The notes below the pieces were generated by a model. It was not told where the DNA came from, ran no database searches, and worked only from the letters and a program-made list of their open reading frames with translations. From the NCBI GenBank assembly GCA_008933995.1, contig WARS01000100.1, forward strand, positions 91,001 to 155,000: a stretch of 64,000 bases of DNA, read 5' to 3'. Below, one piece after another: positions 37,275 to 48,300 of the stretch; position 1 is the first letter of the stretch; each line of letters starts with the position of its first letter. The position numbers and the translations under genes were made by a program. Origin of the DNA: Datnioides undecimradiatus (taxonomy: Eukaryota > Chordata > Actinopteri > Lobotiformes > Datnioididae).

Positions 37275-40200
37275 GTGAGTAACCTTCGTTTGTCACTCAC
37301 GGAGCGGTGCGTGAAGCGCATGCGGAAGTGTGTGCGTGTGGTGCGTTATTAAGCCCGACTTATGCCATTAGCTGTGTGTTAACGGTGCGCGGTGAGTGCA
37401 GGTCTCTGCCATGGAGGGTGCCCTCGGCTCACGCTGACGTGATGTGACTCACGCGGGTCACCGGCGGGTGGGCGGGTACCTCTGCGCAGACGGACTGGTT
37501 ACATATCCAGTAACAGACCCCTTATACCCGTTTGTCCTGTTGGAAGCCCTCCAGACAGCGCTGGAAGAAGTTGAAGGACATTAAATACCTATTGCAGTAC
37601 TCATTATGCATATGTAGAAGTACTCTTAGCTCTAATTGATAATGAATGTGCTGATTTTACATTTCAGCTTAATAACCTAAGCGTATATAAGTACCTAGTA
37701 ACTACAGAAATCAAGTAAATTTAGCTAAAATACAATATTTATGTCCAAAATGTAGTTTCTAAGCTTGTAGAAATGGTGTGAAATGTGTTCTTCTTATTGC
37801 AGCAGCTCAAAGTCCTTATTTTAACGTGTGTTTGCATCAGAGTGTTTTTAAATCCTGCAAACTTCCTTCCTTTCTTTGCTTTGAGTGGCCTGCTGGGTGC
37901 TAGTGGGCTCGTCTGATAACTGATTTACATACCTGTAGGTGTGCAAGTTCTACTCAGCCAGCCGCCCCTCTAGGACAGCGACTGCAGAATCGCCTGGTTC
38001 TTGACCTTTTTGTGCAAAAATGAGGCAAGATCAGCATCCTCGTCACAGTTTTTGGTGTCAGCGTGGACAGTTCACGGAAAGTAAGATGAAATTACAGAAA
38101 AGTGAAATATATTTGTTTTATCAGCTGTGAAAATATTCAGTTTTCAATCAAATCACACAGAGGAAAGTGTCGCTTGTCACTGTGTAACTGATTAATAACG
38201 TTAATTTATCAATAACCTTTCCAGTTTCTTGGGTTCATCAGGAACCAGTTTGGCTCGTGTCTGCTCGTCAGATTCCTGCAGGCGCTCTGTTCGTTCAGCA
38301 GACAGATCATTAAAATCTCATTAGCCGTCTGGCCGCCGCAGATGGCAGATGGGCCGGCCGCTCGGCCTCAGGATGAGCCCAGGGTGGCGTCAGTACAGGT
38401 GACATATGGGGCGTTTGGTGAAGTTGTTGTTGGCTTTGGAGACTGTGTCATGAGGCCGTCACACAGTGCGTGAGGCGTTTTGAATTAAAGGGAGTCACGT
38501 AGGTGAAGACGGCTGCGTGTTCTGGAGGAATATGAACATTTAAGACGAACAAAAGCACTTTGATTCGAAGACGAAGACAAATAAACTGGATCTGATCTGA
38601 TCTGGTGCTGAAAGGTCACGGTTGGCTCAGCAGCAGAGACACATGTGACCTTGCTGAGTGTTGCTTGTGCCAGTTTGTCGACCAAACTGCTTCATTTAAA
38701 GCCGTTATCCGCTCTTTGTGGTCTGAAAGTGGTGCTTTTTCCCTTTTAAACATGCAGATTGCGTGAGCAACTGATTGGCAACGCATCTTACATCACCATT
38801 ACCCAGAGGAAGTCAAACGACTGTGAGGGTTTGTGATTGTTTGTGCTGATTGAGGCCTGCATAACAAAGGTCTGGTTGCACCGCGCTCCCACACACGCAC
38901 ATACCTGCGAGCAGTGAAGAAGTGCTGTGTCATGGCGGCGAGAGGCGTGTCGTTAATAAGTGTATCGTGTAACGCTGTTGAATGACAGTAAATGAGCAGC
39001 TCTGGCAGCAGCCGGCCCAGTTTGGCACTTCTCCCCCTTCCTGGTTGCTGCAGACGGATAAAACCCTGTGTTTGGTTTGGAAGTCAGTCACTTCAGAGCA
39101 GACAGACCCTTTTCTGGCAGCTGGTTTGTCCCTAAATATGCTGTGAATGTGAATTATGAGTGTTTGTCCGCTGCTGCAATGTAAACATGACAATGCAAAG
39201 ACAAGTCAGGCTTACCTTCAAGCAAATACGGCAAGAAACGAAGGACAAAAGTGCAATAAAACTAAAAGTATGAGGGTTTTGTGCAGCGAGGAGTAACTGG
39301 AAAACACGTCGCTGGTGGTTTTGAGTGAACTGCTCCTTTAAGCACCACAGGGCCACAGTTGCAGACTGGTACAATAAAGATGTTTTGCATTGTTCCAGCT
39401 GCTGCTGTGACAGTTTCCACATTGAGCTGAGCTGCGTCGGACTCGTGCACGATTTAAAAAGTCTTTTTATTAAGTCGGCGTGTTTTAGTTTCGCTCACAC
39501 GACAGAAAGTTTATTTGGTTATCGCAGCCAGGTCAGTTTCAGCATCTTTAGCTTCTCTGCAGGAAACTCTGCAGGACAGGTGAGCAGACACCTGCTGCAC
39601 ACGACTCAGCAGTTTTGCTTTTCTGCACCAAGCCTGATTTTAAAACCAATAAATAAATAACTACCATCAGGAACATTTAAAAACCTGCACTTTCATGAGG
39701 CCGTGCACTCTGTTTGCACCTTGTACAGTACATTTCCAGTAACGGCGAAGGAGGAGAAACACAGGAAGCGTTTTGTCTGAAACGAACTTTAATTACTGTA
39801 GTTTTCAGTGAATAAACATTGGAGGCAGAGGGCTCCGGTGACTGCAGCTCTTTCCTGTAAATCGAGGGTTAGTCACCTTTTCTTGGCGGACGTGTTCGGC
39901 CTTTTTTGCCAAAAAAGAAAAAGAAACGGGGGAAAATCGATTATTCTGCAAAGAAAGTTCCAGTAGGGCTGCACAAGGTCAAGTACAGTGAGTGTGCGTG
40001 TGCGCGTGTGCATGCTCCCCACGTTACGCACACACACACACACACACACACTGGTCTGGGCTCGCCACCAACCTGCGCGCTGTCCTTATGTAACCTCCTT
40101 TATCTCCCAGCTTCTCTCTTCGCTCCTCTTCTCCTCCGCCCCCTTTTTCTCTCTGTCTGTGTAAGCGTGACTCTGCAGTTAATGCACCCGCCCCGCGCCC

Positions 40201-41037
40201 GCTGCGCCCGCCCCCCTGCCAGTGTGTGTGAGGTCACGCTTTGATTCATTTCATTGTGTTTACATTGTGCCTGTTGTCTCACCCCTCCTGCAGCTTGTTG
40301 CGTTCACTACGAAGGAGTGGCGGCGGAGTCGAGCGCGACTCTGCACTCTCGCCTGTTGTTGCATAACAATATTTCAAATTTCCTGATTTGGTCGTTGCTT
40401 TTGGTGCTCGGGTCAGTACTCTGGAGCGACACAGGCCCTGCTGCATATCAGAATATCGCTAACTGTCACATACCAAAAGTCTGCAGCGAGTGTCGGGGCA
40501 GATTCATACTCTTATTGACTTTGAATCAGATAATTCCCCATTGAGGCTGTTGCTGAGGCAAAAGTCTGTCAGGCTTTTAAAATCCAAGATCTTTGTTGGA
40601 TGATATCATAAAGGAGGTTTGTAGAAAACACATTTTTAAATGAATAAAGGCTTAAATATAGATATTAAAGTCGCTGGATGGTGCGAAGAAGAAGTTCCAT
40701 TAAAGACTAAACGAGTAAAGCGTTCTCTGGAAATCTGGATGTTTTTCCCTTCAGGCTTATCTCCCTGCTCCTCCGTATTCCTGCTGCAGCTGGCGTCCAG
40801 CCGCTGATGCTTTTTATCTAATATCCAAACAAACCGTTGTAATTTAGTGAAATTCAGACGCGGCGTGTTTGTTTGGGCGCAGGCCGCTCAGTAATATGAT
40901 CTGCCTGCTGTCTGCGTGCCCTCAGGCTGCTACCAACCTGTGATTAGCTGAGTAAACCAGAGCCTGTATCAGTTTATATTCCCATTATGAACCAACATGT
41001 AAACAGTTGTGGTGTGTGAGTCAGAGTCAGTGTGTGG

Positions 41038-41204
41038 CGATGTGTTGCTGTGACTCCAGAGTCTCTGCAGAGCATTGAAGCTGAGTCTCTGCTTTAATAC
41101 AGTGATGTGTTGCTGTGACTCCAGAGTCTCTGCTTTAACACAGTGATGTGTTTCAGAAAGCAGCTTCTGACCTTTGCAGAGTCACAGAGAGAAGCTCTGT
41201 TTCA

Positions 41205-41239
<35 letters not shown>

Positions 41240-41240
41240 A
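41038..41240. repeat. ~64-bp tandem repeat family C, copy 2, with (CA)n tail
   Basis: Units begin at 41038 and 41102, with a shortened unit to 41143 that lost about 23 bases. The flanks match copy 1 (TTTCAGAAAGCAG, GAGAAGCTCTGTTTCACTC) and run into a (CA)n array to about 41237. It is in osgin1 intron 1. Confidence 0.9.
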
Positions 41241-41790
41241 TCAGCTGTGGAGTTTTCCTCTGAAACCTGTGTTAACATCAGTCGCCCTCTAGAGTAAAGT
41301 GTTATAAATCATATGATGCGTGTGTGGCGTGTGAGTCATATTCATAATCTGATGGTTTCAGGCTCAGTAACAGAGCTTTGTGTTTTTCATCATTTCTGTT
41401 TGGAGCAACGGCAGAAGTACGTGCAGCAGCGACGGCTGCATGTGAGTCTGTGCATTCATTATCTGTAAGTCGCAGTAGCTTATGTCTCACACACACGCAC
41501 ACACACGCACACACACACACACACTTTACATGTGGGTTAAAGTGTGTGTGTGAAAGGACCACGCCACGTTGTCTTTGTTTAACCGAGGTTGTGTTGCTAT
41601 GTGAAACTATGAGGTCAGATAGTGGAAGTGTGTGTGTGTGTGTGCCCGCGCGTGTGTGCGCGGGTGTCAGGGGTCAGTGGAAATGTACTGACTGACCATT
41701 GTGACTGCTGACTGGAGTTTGGCAATGATTACCCAGCTCGCCCTTATTCTGTGTCAGATAATAGTGCTGATAACACGAATATTACAAAAC

Positions 41791-41791
<1 letters not shown>

Positions 41792-41820
<29 letters not shown>
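41792..41820. repeat. (ATT)n microsatellite
   Basis: About ten ATT units end some 30 bases before the acceptor of the first coding exon of osgin1. Confidence 0.95.
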
Positions 41821-41821
<1 letters not shown>

Positions 41822-41854
41822 GCTCATAATGATTTTTTCTCTCTTTTAGTCAAA

Positions 41855-41916
41855 ATGGACCTTCATGATAAAGAAATCGTCCCTGGGGAGATTTTGCCTG
41901 TGGTGATCATCGGTAA

Positions 41917-41957
<41 letters not shown>

Positions 41958-42571
41958 TGTCACTCCTCGGGGGAGAAGCAGCTCGATGTGCTTTGGCGGT
42001 TCGTATCCGACATCAGGAAACAGCAGCTCACTCTTCGCCCCCTTTTTTCCTACTTTCTCACGAGCACCTGAACGCACCAACAAAGGACAGTCGGCTCACA
42101 CGCGGCCTCACCTCAGTGACCGGGCAGCAGTAAAGTGAATCTGACAAACATTAATGCCATGAATGAACCATCTGGAGCAGCCAGGCGCAGTAAAAGTTTA
42201 TTGTGTCAGATGTCACAGAGATCAGGTAAACATGCAGAAGAAGACGGAGCATATTCAAAATGTGACGTCTAATATTTGCATACGGGCCACAAACGCTGCA
42301 CAGCCTCAGGAAGTGTTGACACAGCGAGAGCGGGAAGCGTTTTAAAAGCTGTGTTTTACAATGAAAACTTACAAAAGAAGCCGCAGCAGAGGGTGAAACA
42401 CGCCGAAACGAGAAAACGAAGAAGGCGAGCGCAGCGTTTCCTTCCACAGCGCTCAGGTTTTCACAGTGACAGGTCGGGGCGGGGCCGCGCTCACGGTGCT
42501 TTCCCTGAAAAGTGAGTGTGGCGTTTCCATGAAGTGTGTCATCATGAGCAGGCAAAGTGACAGTTTTACTG

Positions 42572-42609
<38 letters not shown>

Positions 42610-45393
42610 TCATGCTGAGTCATTGGCTCATATCAGAGGCTAATAAGTAGCTTTCAAACCTGCTGAGTCATGCTGCCCCACTCTCACAGTTTTACGCATC
42701 GTGGCTATTTAGTGACTCTGCAGTTTCAATATATGTGTTTGTAGCTGCAGCGTTTTGTGTTTCAGCTGTTTAGACCGATCATCAGCAGGTGTACCTGGAG
42801 TGCACTCACCTGTCCACCTGCCGGGGACACATTCAGTACCAATCGGAAACGTTGAAACTCACCTCTCTGCTTGTTTCCCTCTGCCTGTTTCTCAGGTAAC
42901 GGCCCATCAGGGATCTGTCTGTCATACCTGTTGTCAGGCTACACCCCCTACCTGTCACCTGAGGCGTCGCACCCTAACCCCCTGCTGCAAAGCAAGCTGG
43001 GAGAGCAGCCTCACCTGTCGCTGCTGGAGCAGGTAACACGCACAAACCATGGAAATACACACACACACGCAGCAGGTTGTGGTGAAGGATCATCTCACAG
43101 CGTGTGTCACCGTCTCTCTGAAGGATCTGGAGTACCTGTGCGAAGGGTTGGAGGGGAGATCGTCCAATCCCGTGGCAGTTCTCTTTGATTCGCTGCTGCT
43201 CCCCGACAGTGACTTTGGATTGGACCACACGTCTCCGCTGGAGTGGCGATACGAGCCGGAGCGAGCCATCCCTCACCTGGTGCTGGGGAAGGGTCCGCCC
43301 GGAGGAGCCTGGCATGTACGTAGCTGCTGACTGTTCCATAAGATACGTTAAACAGATCAACGCAGGCGAGTGATTCTGACGCTAAGTGTTCGCTGTTCCC
43401 AGGCCATGGAGGGCTCCATGCTAACCCTGAGCCTGGCGAACTGGATGGAGCTTCCTGGACTCAAACTGAAGGACTGGATGAGAGACAAACGCAGGTCGGT
43501 TATGAGCGATACGCCTAAAACACACACAGCAGTCAGGGTGAAAAGACGGATAAACAACGCAGCTGTGTCCTGTCAACAAGCTGACGACTTCCACAAAGTT
43601 AGTCAGGAAAGCGCTAACTAGCCGACGACCCAGGATTTAAGTTGTTAACTCATAATTTGATGAAGTCGTGCAGGCAGTGACACACCAACTGTTTGGCCCA
43701 GTGCCATTTGCCAAGACCTATTACAGGACGTCTTGTCACAGGTCTGCAATCAGTAAATCTCCAGAAACCTGCAGCTATTTGATGCAGTTTGTTGTTGTTG
43801 CATAACAGAAACTTGTCAGATCAGAACAAGGTGTTTACGAGCTGCCTATCTAGATTTATCTAGATCTACAGAGTTGCTAACTAACCTGAAACCTGAGCTC
43901 GATGTTAGCATGTTAGCTAACCAACAACCTAAGCAACGTGTCTTTGCCCAGAGAGGCAGGCTTCACCGTTTCACTGCTTCCTAACGTGAATTAAGGATGA
44001 AACAGTTTGTTTGTATTTTGTATTTAATGGTATATTTGTTTTTATCTTTCTCCAGAAATGTGCGAAACGACCGTGCCACCCCGGCAGAGATAGCCTCCTA
44101 CTATCAACACTACATTTCCCAGATGTCTCTGGAGCAGAACTTTGCCTGTGGGACCACCGTCACCTCGGTAACCAGACAGCCTGGCGACCAGGAGGGCGTG
44201 GCGCCCTGCTGGAGAGTGACAGGACTCCAGCGCCGAGAGGGTGAAGAGCTGGGAGGTAGGGTGGATGAAAACCGTCCTGACGGGTGTTTGAACGTGTTTA
44301 CAAACGAAAGGAGGTGACACCGATTCACTTCCTGTTTCTTCCTCCTTCCAGATGGTTCCTCTGTTTGGGACGAGGTGCCTTTCTCCTTGTTGGCCCACAA
44401 TGTGGTTTTGGCGACGGGGACCCACGACATCCCTGCCAGGCTGGGTGTGGAGGGCGAGTCCCTGCCCTTCGTCTGCCACTCCTTCTGGGAGCTGGAGGCA
44501 GCCATCTCTCGCGGCGAGCTGGACCAGTCGTCTGACCCCGTGCTGGTGGTGGGGGCGGGGCTAACGGCGGCAGATGCAGTATTGGCTGCCCACCACCTCA
44601 ACACGCCTGTTTACCACGCCTTCAGACGCTCAGTGACCGACCCGGGTCTCATCTTCAACCAGCTGCCCAAGCTGCTCTACCCAGAGTACCACAAGGTGCG
44701 TCTGCTGCCTGAGCTCATTCACGTTGTTCAGGATGAACTTCCTGCTTGTTGACCAATCATTGACCAATCGTTATATTGTTATACCTCCAGGTTCACCAGA
44801 TGATGACTCAGCAGCAGTACCGGCCGAGTCCTCCGACACTCGACCACGCTCAGAACCTCCACAACGACTCCTCCCCTTCCTCTCTTCCTCCACCCTCCTC
44901 CACCACCTCCTCATCCCCTTCCTCCTACCTGGGTTACCTGAGTTTCCCACGCCACAGAGTCGTGGCGTTCCGACCTGACAAGAAGTGCGTCCTGGAGTCA
45001 GAGTCCGGCCAACGGACGGTGGTCCAGGTCTCCAAGGCACTGGTACTGATCGGCGCTCATCCGAACCTCTCGTTTCTACATGACAACGGGCGCCCACTTG
45101 GCGTCAACCCCAGTGAGCCTGTCACGTGCCGGAGGAACCCCATTGAGGTGGACCCCTTCACGAACAACGTAGTGGCAGCGGAGGGGCCGGGCATGTACGC
45201 CATGGGGCCGCTAGTTGGTGAGAACTTTGTCAGGTTCCTGAAAGGAGGAGCGCTGGCCATCGCTAGCGACCTCGCCAAAACACGGAGGGAGGGAGCGGGA
45301 AGAGGCGAAGGTCAGGTGAGCACAGACAGGTTGACGGACAGATGGGTGGACAGACGGACAGAAGCAGAGGTTTGTGTTTGCGTGGATTCGTAG
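41855..45393 (+). CDS. osgin1: Oxidative stress-induced growth inhibitor (OSGIN family flavin monooxygenase), osgin1
   Basis: OSGIN1 (OKL38/BDGI) is a stress-induced, flavin-dependent monooxygenase-like protein linked to apoptosis and growth arrest. Coding exons: 41855-41912, 42896-43032, 43124-43315, 43403-43494, 44056-44255, 44352-44695, 44791-45393, giving 541 residues. The start ATG has a good context (AAAATGG). Residues 16-25 carry the FAD-binding GNGPSG motif, split by the first coding intron. Then follow DLEYLCEGLEGRSSNPVAVL, GGAWH (125-129), ATGT (247-250) and a second Rossmann motif GAGLTA (294-299), then DPGLIFNQLPKLLYPEYHKV and MGPLVGENFVRFLKGGAL. Residues 353-386 form a Ser/Pro-rich insert absent from human proteins. 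Positions such as RNDRAT, FNQLPK, YHKVHQMM, RNPIEVDPFT and YAMGPL favour OSGIN1; RSSNPVAVLFD and LGKGPPGGAWH are shared with OSGIN2. The donor at 43495 (GTCGGT) is weak. Reading past a GTGAGC at 45316 adds an odd 26-residue tail. The polyA site is unclear (AATAAA at 46895). Confidence 0.88.
41918..41955. repeat. (CA)n microsatellite at an osgin1 donor site
   Basis: About 19 CA units begin six bases after the GT of the donor GTAAGA at 41913, immediately downstream of the first coding exon. Confidence 0.95.
42574..42604. repeat. (GT)n microsatellite in osgin1 intron
   Basis: An uninterrupted GT array of about 15 units ends 9 bases before an antioxidant-response-type motif. Confidence 0.95.
42613..42670 (-). 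promoter_or_regulatory. Pair of ARE/MARE-type sites (ATGACTCAGCA) in osgin1 intron
   Basis: TGCTGAGTCA occurs at 42613-42622 and again at 42661-42670; on the reverse strand both read ATGACTCAGCA. That fits RTGAYNNNGCR, the core antioxidant response element bound by NRF2-small MAF, and contains an AP-1 site. Human OSGIN1 is an established NRF2 target. Function here is inferred from motif and gene. Confidence 0.5.
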
Positions 45394-48300
45394 CAGGTGT
45401 CCTGGGACGGGAGCGTCGACGGACTGAAGCGAACCGACACTGCAACTCTGATCCGATCCCAAAGCGAAACAGGAACTGCTTCCAGCTCAGGCCGTGGGTC
45501 GTGTTGTCCAGGAATCACAGAGCAGGAGAAATCAAACACACTCTGAAGACAGTCCAGGTGTGAAACAGGCAACTGGTCGGCTCAGTGATCCGTCCGGTTT
45601 GGGCAGTACAGCCTCCAGAGACCGAGCCACCCGGACGGCAGAAAGCATCTTAGTGACGGTTGTCCACCTGGAGGTTCCTCTGGAGGCGGGAAGACTCCAT
45701 CAAGACTCAAAGTGTTTAAATGTTTCAGTTAGAGCCTGAAAATTAAAATATAGATGTATTTTGTTTCTCACCAGTGCCCTCTGGTGGCCAAACCAAGCGC
45801 TGCAGACACCTGTTCGCCGTCAAACTGGTTCGAGCTTCATTCTGTGATGATGACGGTAACAACTAAAAGACAGCTTTACCTGCGTGGGCTCTGAAAGTAA
45901 CACGTTTCCTGTCGGCAGTGATCTCTACGGCCGCAGCTCTGGGTCTCAGCCCTCAGAGAACCCATGTCACAACAATAACCTCCCAGCTTTACGTTTGACC
46001 AGTCAGCATCACATGCTGCCTCTGACTCACTCATCTTATTGGTCCAGTTTCACTCTTTCACTACTTTTGCAACACTAACGACGGTTTAAAGTTCCCGTTT
46101 CCTCTTTTATATACTTTTCTACAGATGTGTATTATGGGATGTCTGTTTTGTGACACTATGGTGCTTGGATTTCTCTGTTTCTGTGACTCAACCCAGCTGG
46201 TATCTTTGTAAATCTTTGATTTTATACTCAACAAAACAGAGAAATATGTTTTTTTTCTATGATTCCTGTCGATGAAAATAACGAAAATGTTTAATTTACT
46301 AATGTTGATTTTCGCTGTGAACAGCAACAATAACAATAATATGAATGAATGAGTGTTAACCAGCACTGAGTTTTAAACCTTGTTACCTGCCTTGGTGTCA
46401 TGTTACCAATGGATGTTATTTCTGAATCTACAACTTCTGTAACTTTATAATAATAATAATAACAATAACATAATACAAACTGAAATCGTGTTGATTTCAG
46501 CTGTAATCTGTTTTCATCAGCCTTATTTTTGATTTGTAATATAACCGTTGTTGGTTTTTATCATATGAGACTATCAGAACACTTTTTTCTACATGTATTT
46601 TATTTTTTAAGCTTTTAATACAAGTATTTCGAGTACGTATGTTTAATTTAACAGCAGAACGACAACATCTCCTCTGATATGCAGTAAAAAAATCACATTA
46701 ACACTATGGGTTTGTATGAATGTGATAAAAAATAAGATTCCATCTGTATTAACAGGCTAAACTCATTTGCCTCTGGTTTTTCTATTAAAACACCATTTTT
46801 CTGCAAACTGAAGTTTGTTTTCTGCTTGTTTTATTAAATTTGCAAAAAATATAATTTCAGCAAATGGCTTTTTGTGTTATAATGCAAAACTCACAATAAA
46901 TAAATAGTTATAAATAAATTAAAATTCAAAAATTATTATTCAAAGCCACTGAAGTTCAAATATGACTAAATTCATACTCTTAAGTTACTCTTCTCCATCA
47001 TCTTCTTAACTAACTTGTCTCACTGTTGCCGAGACATGAATTCATCGATTTAACGGTTCTTAATATTTAGTAATTGTTTTTTTAGCAGGGACAATATACA
47101 TGTGTTAACAGATACAGATTTAAAAGCCCATCTGTGGTTTTTGGGACCAATTTCCTGCATAATGTCATTAATTATTGAGTATGAATACAAATGTACAAGC
47201 ATCATAAAAAAAGACATTTCAGACATTACTTCCTGTAAAACAGTGGATTCTACACGTGAGGCTTATGTTGAAGCTGGTAAACGTTTCATTTACTTGGGGT
47301 TAAATATTGTTTCTTGCTCAGATTAATTCAAAATGAATCTTATTAACATCAAAATGTCGCTCAGCTGTTATTCCCGTCAGTTCAGCCTCTGGTCAGCAGG
47401 TGGCAGCACAGAGTCACTGTCAGGAGGAAAACTCCTGAAGGTCTTTGTTTCTCTGAAGGCAAACTGATGTAAACAAAACTTAATATGATTTATGATTTAT
47501 TTTTTTAAATAGATAATGTATGGAATTAAACACTTACAGAAAAAAACCTCTTAGTCTAAGTATTCAAACATAACTGAACAGCCCCAAAATGATCTTTATA
47601 GCAGAAATAAATTATAATATTTGACATTTTCCATCACCAGAAGGCAAAAATATAAAGAACTGGACTGGAAAATAAAATAATAATATGATAAAATGTTTAA
47701 ATATGATATGAGGACTAAATTATGATAATTTAACAATAACCTGATGATAAATCCTCATTCAAGTCTCTTAATAAATAATAACTTTAAAAAATATTATTTG
47801 CTCAGTTGCCGCGCTCATTAGAGGATCAGTCATCAGGTGTTTTAACAAAGTGCAGAAATTATTACAAGTAAAAATCCTGCATTCAGAAATTTACTTTAGT
47901 AAAAGTAAAAGAAAAAGAAAAAAAAGCAGGTAAGAAAGGAAAAATCCAAACAAAATATGAAACCAAATAAAAGAAAAAAATATACTGTATATATTATAAT
48001 TATTGATGCACTGGTGTGCAAGCATCACTTTACTGTTGCAGCAGGTGATTCTGGTTTAACCCATCTACATACTGCTAGTTAGCTTAATCCATAATGTATT
48101 GTTGTTAATGTCTTATTCATTTTGCATTCATCTCAGTCGGAGCAGCAGAACTAAGTACAGCAGTAAAGTATATTTACATCATCACTCGACCAGTGTAAAG
48201 GAGCAGGTTACCGTCACTGACTCACATGAAATATAAGAGTTTAAAAATAGAGAAGCCGTCAACATTTATCATTTTCCTGTGTTTTGTTATTGTTGTGTGA

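Larger units (their letters stand above)
37275..41849. other. osgin1 intron 1
   Basis: The intron contains microsatellites at about 40029-40051 and 41488-41524, repeat family C at 41038, a (GT)n run at 41625-41644 followed by a GC hairpin, and an ATT array at 41792-41820. I see no coding exon. ORFs at 39325, 39906 and 41378 are chance or microsatellite readings. Confidence 0.5.

Noticed and set aside
41855..45393. Assignment to osgin2
   Set aside because: Some words match OSGIN2, but more paralogue-specific positions (RNDRAT, FNQLPK, KVHQMM, NPIEVDPFT, YAMGPL) follow OSGIN1. A gene tree would settle it; osgin2 remains possible.
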